DNA of 64,000 nucleotides, taken from Streptomyces flaveolus (GTDB lineage: Bacteria; Actinomycetota; Actinomycetes; Streptomycetales; Streptomycetaceae). This document shows positions 50,525-58,769 of the stretch, piece by piece; the stretch's first letter is position 1; the number at the start of each line of letters is the position of its first letter. The stretch is from positions 124,001 to 188,000 of the forward strand of contig NZ_JNWV01000028.1 of the NCBI RefSeq assembly GCF_000716535.1, in the 5' to 3' direction. A model generated the notes under the pieces. The model did no database searches and was not told the DNA's origin. It saw only the letters and a program-made list of their open reading frames with translations. The translations under genes and the position numbers were made by a program.

Positions 50525-50723
50525 CGGCACCTCTGAAGATCCTTGGCTCGGCCGAGGCCCGGCCGAAGCGCGGACGATCAGGTCCACGGCGGTGCCGGCG
50601 GCGGGGCTCGACTTCTCGGGCAGCTTGATCGTCTGCCCGGCGTGACACCGAGCGGCCGATGGCGGACCGCTCGGTCGGCCACGGGTCCCTGCCCGCCGGG
50701 GCGGCCCCGCCAGGACCTCTGTG

Positions 50724-51146
50724 TCAGGCCTTGCAGAAGCCGAGTCCCCTGAGGGCTTCGTTGATCTGCTTGCCCTGTGCCTCGGTCGTGGTGACGTCCT
50801 TGTAGGTGAAGCGCTGAGACGCGGCCCAGTCGGCCTTGCCGCTGCCGCCGTTGAGGGCGGAGCACTGGTTGCGTGCGGCGTCGATGGCCTTGTCCTCGTA
50901 CTTCACGATGCCCGGGTTCGCGGCGGCGAGGGCGCGGAGCAGCTCTTCGCGCTTGCCGCCGGTCGGCTCGGGCGGGATGCCGGCGGCCTTCTCGGCGGTG
51001 CCGGCATCGATGCTGGGCTCACTGCTCGCTTCCGGGGTCTTGGTCGCCTCGGGTTTCGCGTCCTCGCCGCTGTCGCTGCTGCTGCAGCCGACGAGCGAGA
51101 CGGCGAGTGCCGCCATGACGGCGGCGATGGTCGTGCGGGTGCGCAT
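50724..51146 (-). CDS. Small lipoprotein, function unknown
   Basis: 140 residues. Lipoprotein signal with lipobox (VSLVGCSSSD), then an acidic Ser/Glu/Lys/Pro-rich linker of about 30 residues and a conserved-looking helical domain with two Cys (ARNQCSALNGG and LGFCKA) that could form a disulfide. Anchored to the outer face of the membrane. Codon use is typical of the region. I do not recognise the family. Divergent from the Asn-rich secreted protein. Confidence 0.8.
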   Translation of the reverse strand: MRTRTTIAAVMAALAVSLVGCSSSDSGEDAKPEATKTPEASSEPSIDAGTAEKAAGIPPEPTGGKREELLRALAAANPGIVKYEDKAIDAARNQCSALNGGSGKADWAASQRFTYKDVTTTEAQGKQINEALRGLGFCKA

Positions 51147-51221
51147 GTTCCCCCCTGGTCCGGTCCGGCTGAGGGGCCATCATGCGCCAATGTCCGGCCC
51201 GTGCAACTGGAGTGCGGCCAG

Positions 51222-51249
51222 TTGCGAGAGTTACCAGCGTGATTAGTGT
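51222..51249 (+). promoter_or_regulatory. Promoter of the Asn-rich secreted protein
   Basis: TTGCGA (51222-51227) and TAGTGT (51244-51249) are spaced by 16 bp. The expected transcription start falls in the direct repeat that follows. Confidence 0.45.
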
Positions 51250-51250
51250 G

Positions 51251-51270
51251 GAAAGTGACCGAAAGTGACC
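51251..51270 (+). repeat. Tandem 10-bp direct repeat at a promoter
   Basis: GAAAGTGACC occurs twice without a gap at 51251-51260 and 51261-51270, exactly one helical turn apart, immediately downstream of the -10. The arrangement suggests cooperative binding on one face of the helix by a regulator. Confidence 0.7.
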
Positions 51271-51292
51271 TATGGATCTAAGGGGGCAGGTC

Positions 51293-51625
51293 ATGCGTGC
51301 TAGCCACTGCAAGCGATCCGCCGTCCTCGGTACGACCCTCATCGCCGCCACCCTCGCCCTCAGCCCCGTCGGCCTCCAGCAGGCTTCGGCGGCAACGCCG
51401 AGCGGGACGCACGCCAGTGCGACGACGACGGTCGAGAGCGACAACAGCTACAGGCAGGGCTACAGGGCCGGGTTCCGTGCCGGGTGGGCCGACGCCAAAG
51501 ACGACTGCAAGCGGAACAGGAACAACAACAACTTCAACAGCAACAGAAACAACGAGTCTTACGCGCGTGGTTACGCCGACGGCTACTCCGCCGGGTACTC
51601 GCGAGCCGAGGACAGGTACTGCTGA
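51293..51625 (+). CDS. Small secreted Asn/Tyr/Gly-rich repeat protein
   Basis: 110 residues. Sec signal peptide ending in QQASAA, then a mature part of about 75 residues. It has two copies of a Tyr-Gly-Ala repeat: YRQGYRAGFRAGWADA and YARGYADGYSAGYSRAE, separated by an Asn/Arg-rich low-complexity segment with several Asn in a row. Single Cys residues occur at DDCKR and at the very C-terminus. ATG 51293 has AAGGGGG about 7 nt upstream; ATG 51272 would put that motif inside the gene. AAC and AAC/AAG-rich codons make this a local low-GC island. Function unknown. Confidence 0.8.
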   Translation: MRASHCKRSAVLGTTLIAATLALSPVGLQQASAATPSGTHASATTTVESDNSYRQGYRAGFRAGWADAKDDCKRNRNNNNFNSNRNNESYARGYADGYSAGYSRAEDRYC

Positions 51626-51781
51626 GGCACCAGCGGTGACTCGGACGGGGAGCTGAACGGCCGTCATCTCCGCCGCTACGCCGCCGTTCCCGGGGACCGG
51701 GACACCATCTCCGCCTCCACGCCAGGGACTTGCCCGGTGCTCGCCCTGAACCAGTCATCTGAGCACTGTTGACCTCGCGCT

Positions 51782-53200
51782 GTGCCGCCCGTAGATTTCC
51801 GTCCCGTCTTGATTATTGGTTCAGACCAGACGGGCGGCGGCACGGAGGACGGGATCTTCTCACCGCCGTACCTCGCCGCCACCCTGACGTTCGCCGTGGT
51901 GATGTTCCTGACCGGGTTCGCCGCGCTCGCCGTGGTGCCCACCCTGCCGACCGCGGCCCGGGAACTGGACGGCGTGTCCCTGTTCCCGGTCGTGGCGGGC
52001 TGCTTCGTCGCGGCCGGCCTCTTCGGCGGGGTGCTGGGCGGGCACTGGGCGGACCGGGCGGGCGCCCGGCGGCCCCTTGCGCTCGGCATGGTCCTGTCGG
52101 TGCTCACCCTGCTGGTGTCCGCGTCCAGCGTGTCCGTCTGGCAGCTCGCCGCCGGCCGGTTCGTGGACGGCCTGGCCGCCGGCATGGTCGCGGTGTCGGT
52201 GACCACCGCCATCGGCCAGGCCTACCCCGAGCGACTGCGGCCCCGGATGCTCGCCATGATGAGCGCGAGCTGGGTCATCCCGTCGCTGCTCGGGCCGCCG
52301 CTCGCCGGTGTGGTCGTCCAGTGGTGGTCCTGGCGCGCGGTGTTCTACGGCCTCGCCGCCCTGACGGCGCTGCCCGCCGTCGCCCTCGTCGTCGTACTCC
52401 GCAGACCCGCGGACGGCGACCCGGCCGACGTACCCCCCGCGACGGAGCGGGCCGCCCGCCCACCGCTGCTGGTCGCGGCCATGCTCAGCCTCGGCGCGGC
52501 GCTCGGCCAGTACGGCGTCTCCGACTGGGACCCGCGCCACCTCGCCTTCGCCGCCGCCGGCCTCGTCCTCCTCGTCGTCTTCGCGCCCCGGCTCCTGCCG
52601 CGCGGGACCTGGCGCAGCGCCCGGGGCCTGCCGACCGCGGTGCTGCTGCGCGGCCTGACCTCCGGCACGTACTTCACCATCGAGGCGCTGGTGCCGCTGA
52701 TGCTGATCACCGAACGGCGGGTCGCCGCCGTCGTGGTCGGCGTCGCCTTCACCGCCTCCGCGGTGCTGTGGGCCGGCGCCTCCTGGGTGCAGGGCAAGGC
52801 GCTCCAGGACGTGGCCCGGCACCGCCTCGTCACCGTCGGCGCCCTCATCATGACCGCCTCCGCGGCCCTCGCCGTGGCCGGCTGCTCCGGCGGCCTGCCC
52901 GCGGTCACGGCCGCCGCCGCGATGCCGCTGTCCGCCATCGGCATGGGGCTGCTCGACCCCTGCGTCACCGTGCTCTCCCTGAAACACAGCGAGCCGCACC
53001 GGCAGGGCCACACCACCAGCGCCATGCAGACCAACATGAACCTCGGCCAGGTCGTCGTCCTGGCCCTGGCCTCCGGAGTCCTCAACGCCTGCCTGGCCGC
53101 CGGCGCCGGCCCGATCGACGGCTACCGCGTGGCGTTCGCGCTGCTGCTCCTGCCGACCCTGCTGGTCGCCCTGCTCGCCGTCCGCGCCCGCGGCGACTGA
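51782..53200 (+). CDS. MFS transporter, DHA1-like
   Basis: Up to 472 residues with about 12 helices. LGGHWADRAGARRPLALGM is the loop 2-3 motif. Two halves are separated by an Arg/Ala/Asp-rich central loop. The start is uncertain: GTG 51782 lacks a ribosome site and the first 28 codons overlap a hairpin (GCCGCCCGT 51784-51792 with ACGGGCGGC 51830-51838), so translation could begin further in, for example at GTG 51897 or 51900. Followed directly by an asparagine synthetase relic. Substrate unknown. Confidence 0.84.
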   Translation: MPPVDFRPVLIIGSDQTGGGTEDGIFSPPYLAATLTFAVVMFLTGFAALAVVPTLPTAARELDGVSLFPVVAGCFVAAGLFGGVLGGHWADRAGARRPLALGMVLSVLTLLVSASSVSVWQLAAGRFVDGLAAGMVAVSVTTAIGQAYPERLRPRMLAMMSASWVIPSLLGPPLAGVVVQWWSWRAVFYGLAALTALPAVALVVVLRRPADGDPADVPPATERAARPPLLVAAMLSLGAALGQYGVSDWDPRHLAFAAAGLVLLVVFAPRLLPRGTWRSARGLPTAVLLRGLTSGTYFTIEALVPLMLITERRVAAVVVGVAFTASAVLWAGASWVQGKALQDVARHRLVTVGALIMTASAALAVAGCSGGLPAVTAAAAMPLSAIGMGLLDPCVTVLSLKHSEPHRQGHTTSAMQTNMNLGQVVVLALASGVLNACLAAGAGPIDGYRVAFALLLLPTLLVALLAVRARGD

Positions 53201-53206
53201 ACTCCC

Positions 53207-53782
53207 CCGTGCGGCGACGAGGTGTCCGGCGGCTACCGCCGGCAGCGCGACCCCGACGCCGTCTTCTCCACCACGTTCCCCCGGGTCCGCGAAGGCCGCC
53301 ACAACTACCAGGGCAGCGAGGTCGTCTTCACCCCCGCCCTGCTCGCCGAGCCGGACCTCGACACCCATGAACGCGACTGCCACAGCGCCGCCGTCGCCGA
53401 GATGGACGCCTCGCCCTCACCCGCCACGCCCAGGTCCTCTTCGACCGCAAGGACCGGTCGAGTACACCTTCAACGTCGCCTGAGCGATGAAGAGTCGACG
53501 GCCGGGAGGAGAGCCTGCTGCGCGCGGCCATGAAGGACCTCCTGCCCACGGCCGTCGCCCAGCGGGTCAAGACGCCCTACCCCTCCATCCGGGCCGAGGC
53601 CTGCAACCGGACCCTGCGCGAGCGCCTCGCCGGCCTCGTCCGTACCGGCACCGGCCCGCTCGCCCCCTTCTTCTCGCCCGACCAGAGGACGCGGGTACGG
53701 CGGGACGCCGGAACCGGGCCGTCCTGGAGACCACCCTCCAACTGGACGCGCGGCTGCGGGCGTACGACGTGGACGTCGTGCC
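53207..53782 (+). pseudogene. C-terminal relic of a class B asparagine synthetase
   Basis: Starting 7 bp after the MFS stop, CGDEVSGGYRRQRDPDAVF matches the PP-loop-domain region after SGxGxDE of AsnB. It continues through TFPRVREG and LLAEPDLDTHERD. DRKDR is joined to VEYTFNV in another frame, so the segment between them is deleted. ESLLRAAMKDLLPTAVAQRV and the C-terminal RNRAVLETTLQLDARLRAYDV follow in two different frames. The glutaminase half is gone. At least three frame changes make it non-functional. The end overlaps the upstream region of the kinase gene. Confidence 0.78.
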
Positions 53783-53816
53783 GCGAGCCGCACCGGCCGC
53801 CGGATCCGGGCCGGGC

Positions 53817-55139
53817 ATGGACGGGCCGGATCCGGCGGCCATACTGGACCGCATGGAACGCATCGGGGGATACCTCGTCGAGCGCCGGCTCGGCGAGGGC
53901 GGCATGGGCACGGTCTACCTCGCACGGACACGCGGCGGACGGGCCGTCGCGCTGAAGGTCGCCAAGGCCGAACTGGCCGCCGACCCGGTGTTCCGCGAGC
54001 GGTTCCGCAGCGAGGTCGAGGCGGCCCGCGCGGTCGGCGGCTTCCACACGGCGCCGGTGGTGGACGCCGACGTCGACGGCGACCCGCTGTGGCTGGCCAC
54101 CGCCTACATCCCCGGACCCACCCTCGCGGCCCGGCTCGCCGCCGAGGGCACCATGGACGAGGACGGCTTGCGGTCCCTGGGCGCCGCGCTCGCCGAGGCG
54201 CTGGAGTCCATCCACTCCTGCGGCCTGGTGCACCGCGACCTCAAGCCCGGCAACATCATCATGGACGTCGACGGCCCGCGCGTCCTCGACTTCGGCATAG
54301 CCCGGGCCGCCGAGTCCACCCGCCTCACCGCGACCGGCACCGCCTTCGGCACCCCCGGCTTCCTCGCGCCCGAACAGGCCCTCGGTCACGACGTCACCGG
54401 CGCCGCCGACGTGTTCGCGCTCGGCGCCGTGCTGGTCGCGGCGGCCGGCGGCAGCGCCTGGGGGGAGGGCACGCCGATGGGGCTGATGTACCGCTCCGTG
54501 CACGAGCCGCCCGACCTGTCCGCCGTACCCGCCGGGCTGGCGGACCTGGTCTCGGCGTGCCTGGCCAAGGAGCCCGCGGACCGGCCGACGCCCGCCGAAC
54601 TGCTGGACCGGCTGACGGAACCGGTACCGGACCCGGCCCGGCCGGCGACACCGCCGTACCCGCCCACGCTCACCGTCTCCCCGCGGCCGGCCGCCCCGCC
54701 CCCGGCGTTCACCCCGCCCCCGCCGCCCGCGACACCCCCGCAGGCCGCGGCGCACCCGTACCAGCACCCCGTACAGCAGCCCGTCCAGACCGCCACGCCC
54801 CCGCACCTGCCCGTGCAGCCCGCCACCCCGCCGGCCCCCTACGGCTTCGGGCCGCCCATGCCCTACGGCACCCCGGAGGCCGTGCTCGCCGACGCGCAGT
54901 CCGGCGCGGTCGTGAACGCCACCGGAGTGCTGTTCGAAGTCGCGGGCGTCACCGCGGACTTCGCCTGGAACGAGATCGCGCACGTCGGACGCCACTGGCG
55001 CGGCAACCGCCTCACCCTCACCGTGCGGCTGTGGGACGGCGAGGTGTACTCCTGCGAGCTGAACGCCCGCCGCAGGGCCCGGCTGACCGCCTGGCTGGCC
55101 CAGCTCGACCCGGTCCTCGCCCGGTACCTGACCCGCTAA
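53817..55139 (+). CDS. Serine/threonine protein kinase, soluble
   Basis: About 440 residues. The kinase domain (residues 12-265) has the glycine loop LGEGGMGTVYLAR, the Lys of VALKVAK, the catalytic HRDLKPGNII and DFGIAR, so it should be active. A Pro-rich linker (about 270-345) leads to a C-terminal domain of about 90 residues (GVLFEVAGVTADFAWNEIAHVG) often seen after Streptomyces kinases. No membrane helix is present, unlike PknB. ATG 53817 is used; an internal ATG at 53853 begins nearer the kinase fold. Followed by STAS and ATPase regulators, suggesting a signalling neighbourhood. Confidence 0.9.
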   Translation: MDGPDPAAILDRMERIGGYLVERRLGEGGMGTVYLARTRGGRAVALKVAKAELAADPVFRERFRSEVEAARAVGGFHTAPVVDADVDGDPLWLATAYIPGPTLAARLAAEGTMDEDGLRSLGAALAEALESIHSCGLVHRDLKPGNIIMDVDGPRVLDFGIARAAESTRLTATGTAFGTPGFLAPEQALGHDVTGAADVFALGAVLVAAAGGSAWGEGTPMGLMYRSVHEPPDLSAVPAGLADLVSACLAKEPADRPTPAELLDRLTEPVPDPARPATPPYPPTLTVSPRPAAPPPAFTPPPPPATPPQAAAHPYQHPVQQPVQTATPPHLPVQPATPPAPYGFGPPMPYGTPEAVLADAQSGAVVNATGVLFEVAGVTADFAWNEIAHVGRHWRGNRLTLTVRLWDGEVYSCELNARRRARLTAWLAQLDPVLARYLTR

Positions 55140-55264
55140 CAGGTCCGGGTCAACCACCGTGCCGTCCCGAAGACTTGAGCCGGTCCACGCTTGAACCGGT
55201 CAGGTCCTGGGCACGCACCTCCTACCGGCGTGCAGCCGGGCGGTGTCGGCAGGAGGAGGGCGTC

Positions 55265-55375
55265 ATGGGCGTCATGGACCGTCGGATCCGGGTACGTGTC
55301 AGCCGGCGGCCCGCCGCGCCGCGCGGGCAGGAGATCGACCGCAGGACCCCCTCGGGGCGCGTCCTGCCGTACTGA
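55265..55375 (+). CDS. Possible 36-residue basic peptide
   Basis: ATG 55265 is preceded by GGAGGAGGG at an ideal distance, one of the best ribosome sites in the window. The product MGVMDRRIRVRVSRRPAAPR... is strongly basic and ends RVLPY. It overlaps, on the opposite strand, the last 77 bp of the STAS-ANTAR gene. Real coding status is uncertain; the strong site and typical initiation favour it. Confidence 0.45.
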   Translation: MGVMDRRIRVRVSRRPAAPRGQEIDRRTPSGRVLPY

Positions 55376-56063
55376 CCGCCGTACCGACCCGGTCGGCCGC
55401 GGCGGCCAGGGCCGATCGCAGCGGCTCCGGCGGGGCCGGGCCGTCCGGCGCCGCGCTCGCCGTGACCGCCGACGCCACGTGCCGCAGCTTGGTGTTGGAC
55501 CGCTGGGACGCCTCCCGCAGGATCTCCCACGCCTGCTCCGGGGTGCACGCGTGCGCCGCCATCAGGATGCCCCGGGCCTGGTCGATCACCGGCCGGGAGT
55601 CCATGGCGTGCCGTAGCTGATCGATCTCCAGGCGCAGCCGGTGCAGTTGCTCGGTCTGCTCCGCGTGCTCACGGGCGACGGCCGAGGCAGTCCGGGCGGG
55701 AAGTCCCGGCGGCAGGGCGGCGCTCAGCGGGTCCACGGGGTCCAGACCCGCCAGTTCCAGCACCCGGCGCGGCTGCCCCCGCCAGCCGGTGGCCCGTACC
55801 GGCACCCGGTGCCGGCGGCCGTACTCGCTCAGCGCGTCCAGCGCCGCCAGTCCCGCCGTGTCGAGGAAGGTCACCCCGGACACGTCCAGGCCGACCCCGG
55901 CCACGCCCGCCGGCAGCGCCGCCAGCGCCCTGGTGAGGGGCCGCGTACAGCCGCGGACCAACTCGCCGCGCGCGGTCAGCAGGACCCGGTCGCCCTCTGT
56001 GCCGCCGTCGACGGCCAGGGTGTCCAGCCGCCCGGTGTGCGCTGCGCGTGCAGCCGAAATCAT
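55299..56063 (-). CDS. STAS-ANTAR two-domain regulator
   Basis: 254 residues. An N-terminal STAS domain (GVGLDVSGVTFLDTAGLAAL; the phosphorylatable Ser position of anti-anti-sigma factors reads Thr in LDTAG) is joined to a C-terminal ANTAR RNA-binding domain (IDQARGILMAAHACTPEQAW, then LREASQRSNTKLRHVA). ANTAR domains bind paired hairpins in nascent RNA and prevent termination. The fusion would link a partner-switch input to antitermination. ATG 56063 has GAGAG just upstream. Divergent from the STAS/MEDS-ATPase pair. Confidence 0.9.
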   Translation of the reverse strand: MISAARAAHTGRLDTLAVDGGTEGDRVLLTARGELVRGCTRPLTRALAALPAGVAGVGLDVSGVTFLDTAGLAALDALSEYGRRHRVPVRATGWRGQPRRVLELAGLDPVDPLSAALPPGLPARTASAVAREHAEQTEQLHRLRLEIDQLRHAMDSRPVIDQARGILMAAHACTPEQAWEILREASQRSNTKLRHVASAVTASAAPDGPAPPEPLRSALAAAADRVGTAVSTAGRAPRGSCGRSPARAARRAAG

Positions 56064-56190
56064 GTCTCTCGTCTCGCTCGGCCGTCGGTCGTTCGCAGCT
56101 CGCCTGCCCCCCGCCCGGGGACCTACACACCATCCGGGAGAGCAAGGGCGCATACTGGGCACTCATGTACCCGTGCGGCTGGGAGACGGC

Positions 56191-56571
56191 GTGAACGCAG
56201 CTGAACCGGCGCGGCCCCTGCCGGCCGCCGTGCCGACGCCGGCCGTGCCGACGCACGCGCCGCCGCGGCTCGACGTGTCCCCGTTGACCGGGCGGACCGG
56301 AATCCGGGCGGCGGGCGAGGTGAGCCTGCCGACGCGCGGCATCTGGGAGCGCGCGCTGGAGCGGGCCGTTCGCGAGGGCGAGGACGTGTACTACTTGGAG
56401 CTTTCCGCGCTGACATTCGTCGACGTCGCGGGCGCCGGCGCACTGGCGGACGCCGCCCGGAACCTCGGCGGGCGGCGGCGTCTGGTGCTGGACCGGCCTC
56501 CGGACGCCCTGCCACGGATACTGGACCTGCTGTGGCCCGGTCTGCCGGGGATCGAGGTGTGGACGTCATGA
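56191..56571 (+). CDS. STAS-domain protein (anti-anti-sigma type)
   Basis: 126 residues. An Ala/Pro-rich N-terminal tail of about 30 residues precedes a STAS fold with YYLELSALTFVDVAGAGALA. The residue at the usual phospho-Ser site appears to be Val/Ala (VDVAGAGAL), so classical kinase control by phosphorylation may be lost. GTG 56191 follows GGGAG. Its stop overlaps the start of the MEDS-ATPase gene (ATGA), so the two are co-translated as an antagonist/anti-sigma-like pair. Confidence 0.85.
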   Translation: MNAAEPARPLPAAVPTPAVPTHAPPRLDVSPLTGRTGIRAAGEVSLPTRGIWERALERAVREGEDVYYLELSALTFVDVAGAGALADAARNLGGRRRLVLDRPPDALPRILDLLWPGLPGIEVWTS

Positions 56572-57530
56572 CCGCGACCGCCGAACCCGCGGAGACCGTG
56601 GACCCGTTCGTGCATCCCGCGCTGTTCTACGCCGACGCGCGGGAGTACGTGGCCGGCACCGTGCCGTTCGTCCGGGCGGCGCTGGCCGCCGGCGAGCCGG
56701 TCGCGGTCGCCGTCCCCGGCGAGAACCTGCGGCTGATCCAGGACGAGCTGGGCGCCGACGGCGCCGCCGTACGGTTCCTGGACATGCGGGAGGCCGGCCG
56801 CAACCCCGGCCGGATCATCCCCGGTGTGCTGCGCGCCTTCGCCGACGCCCAGCCGCCCGGCCGCCGGGTCCGGATCATCGGCGAACCGATCTGGGCGGGC
56901 CGCAGCCCCGCCGAGTACCCGGCCTGCGCCCAGCACGAGGCGCTCATCAACGCGGCCTTCCGGGGCCGCGAGGTCACCATCCTGTGCCCGTACGACACCA
57001 CCCGCCTGGACGAGCGGGCGCTCGCCGACGCGTACGCCACCCACCCGGTCGTCATCCCGGCCGGCTCCGGCACCGAACGGGCCAGCGCGGCCTACGACCC
57101 CGACGACGTGGTCGCCCGCTACAACGAGCCCCTGGCGCCCGCCCCCGACGCCGGCCCCGACGTGCTCCGCTGCTCCTTCGACGAGGACTCCCTGTCCGCC
57201 GTCCGGCACCTGGCCACCGACCACGGCGCGCGGCTGGGCCTGACCGGCCTGGGCCTGGAGAACCTGGCGCTGATCACCGCCGAGCTGACCACGAACAGCG
57301 TCATCCACGGCGGCGGCACCGGCGTCCTCACGGTGTGGCCCGAGGGCGGACACGTGCTGTGCGAGGTCCGCGACAAGGGCCGCCTCGCCGACCCGCTGGC
57401 CGGCCGCCGCCCCGCCTCCCGTGACCAGCAGGGCGGACGCGGCCTGCTGCTGGTCAACCTGGTGGCCGACCTGGTGCGGACGCACAGTGGGGCGGAGGGC
57501 ACGACCGTTCGGTGCTACCTGGGGCGCTGA
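56568..57530 (+). CDS. MEDS-domain sensor with anti-sigma-type histidine-kinase-like ATPase
   Basis: 320 residues. Residues 10-170 form a MEDS sensory domain (HPALFYADAREYVAGTVPFV, RIIGEPIWAGR). Residues 190-320 form a GHKL ATPase of the RsbW/SpoIIAB type: N-box ELTTNSVIHGG, G1-like EVRDKG and G2 GGRGLLLVNLVADL. Such fusions sense small ligands and phosphorylate or bind STAS partners; the co-translated STAS protein is the natural partner. The sigma factor controlled is not in the immediate operon. Confidence 0.9.
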   Translation: MTATAEPAETVDPFVHPALFYADAREYVAGTVPFVRAALAAGEPVAVAVPGENLRLIQDELGADGAAVRFLDMREAGRNPGRIIPGVLRAFADAQPPGRRVRIIGEPIWAGRSPAEYPACAQHEALINAAFRGREVTILCPYDTTRLDERALADAYATHPVVIPAGSGTERASAAYDPDDVVARYNEPLAPAPDAGPDVLRCSFDEDSLSAVRHLATDHGARLGLTGLGLENLALITAELTTNSVIHGGGTGVLTVWPEGGHVLCEVRDKGRLADPLAGRRPASRDQQGGRGLLLVNLVADLVRTHSGAEGTTVRCYLGR

Positions 57531-57572
57531 TGCGCGGGCGCCGCGCCCCTTAGGGGCACTGCCGTCCCCGGC

Positions 57573-58610
57573 TCAGGCTGCCAACGGGTTCAGGACCAGC
57601 GGTTCGATCCGGCCCTCCAGCATGGCGCCCAGGCCCTGCGCCGCGCACACGTCGGGCCGCTCCGCGATGTGCACCGGCATCCCGGTGGCCTTCCGCAGCA
57701 TCTGGTCGAACCCGGGCAGCAGCGCCGAGCCGCCGACCATCATGATCCCGCGGTCGGCGAGGTCGGCCACCAGGTCCGGCGGGCACTCGCGCAGCACCTT
57801 GCCGATGGCGTCCAGGACGGCCGTCAGCGGGGTCTGGATCGCGTCCCGCACGGCGGCGGTGTCCACCCGCACGCTGCGCGGCAGCCCCGTCGCCACGTCC
57901 CGGCCGTGGATCTCGGTGGACGCGGGGCCGTGCGGGGTCAGCCCGTTGCCGGACAGGGCCAGTTGCAGCGGCCGTACCGCCTGACTGGGCAGCATCAGCG
58001 CGTGCGCGTGCCGCAGATGCTGCACGATCGCGTGGTCCACGGCCTCGCCGCCCACCGGGATCCGCTCGGCGGTGACGATGGAGCCCAGCGAGAGCACCGC
58101 GACCTGGGTCGCCGCCGCCCCGCACACCATGACCATGGTGGCCTCGGGCCGCTCCACCGGCAGCCCGCACCCCACGGCCGCGGCGATCAGCGTGTCGACC
58201 AGCTCCACCCGCCTGGCCCCCAGCCCGACCAGCGTCTCGATCGTCGCGCGCTGGGCGAGCGGATCCGCGTCGTGCGGGGCACAGGCCGCCGCCCGCAGCC
58301 GGGGCTTGCGGCGCAGCGCCCGGCGCATCTTGTCGCCGAGCAGGTGCCGCAGCATCCGCTGGGCCATCTCGATGTCCACCACCGTGCCTCCGGCGATGGG
58401 CCGTACGACCCGGATGTAGTCCGGGGTGCGCCCCGTCATCTTCTCCGCGAACTCGCCCACGGCGATCAGCGCGCCGGTACGGGTGTTCACGGCGGCGACC
58501 GAGGGCTGGTCCACGACCAGACCGGAGCCCTTCACGTACACCCGGGTGCGGGCCGCCCCCAGGTCGACGGCGAAGTGACAGCGGCGCAGGTGCTCCAGGC
58601 TGACGGTCAC
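57573..58610 (-). CDS. mbl: MreB-like actin homologue Mbl
   Basis: 345-residue actin/Hsp70-fold protein. FAVDLGAARTRVYVKG is the phosphate-1 loop, IRVVRPIAGGTVVDIEMAQ and GLPVERPEATMVMVCGAAATQVAV follow, and GIMMVGGSALLPGFDQMLR is the adenosine loop. Shorter and more diverged than true MreB, like the Streptomyces Mbl that contributes to spore wall integrity. GTG 58610 has GGGAGG about 8 nt upstream; earlier in-frame ATG is unlikely. Monocistronic, just downstream of the SAV_2336/MoxR operon. Confidence 0.88.
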   Translation of the reverse strand: MTVSLEHLRRCHFAVDLGAARTRVYVKGSGLVVDQPSVAAVNTRTGALIAVGEFAEKMTGRTPDYIRVVRPIAGGTVVDIEMAQRMLRHLLGDKMRRALRRKPRLRAAACAPHDADPLAQRATIETLVGLGARRVELVDTLIAAAVGCGLPVERPEATMVMVCGAAATQVAVLSLGSIVTAERIPVGGEAVDHAIVQHLRHAHALMLPSQAVRPLQLALSGNGLTPHGPASTEIHGRDVATGLPRSVRVDTAAVRDAIQTPLTAVLDAIGKVLRECPPDLVADLADRGIMMVGGSALLPGFDQMLRKATGMPVHIAERPDVCAAQGLGAMLEGRIEPLVLNPLAA

Positions 58611-58769
58611 GGCGGATCCTCCCGAGTGCGCAGGCCTTGAGGTGCCCCGCCTGTCCGGCGGGCTCACTGGCATCCTGCGCGGGTCCGGGAGCGGGCGCCT
58701 TTCCTGGGCGGCCGGGCGGGGTGCCGCTGAACGGGCGTATTTTCCGGCCGTCCCGGAGTGTCGGCGGGG

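Noticed and set aside
50523..50650. Possible gene fragment (CHAGQTIKLPEKS reading, minus strand)
   Set aside because: About 40 codons, no start or ribosome site, and no recognisable family; too little to annotate as a relic.
50380..51780. Integrated genetic element at the CAT tRNA 3' end
   Set aside because: No integrase, no repeat of the tRNA 3' end downstream and no mobility genes are visible. Only small exported proteins follow.
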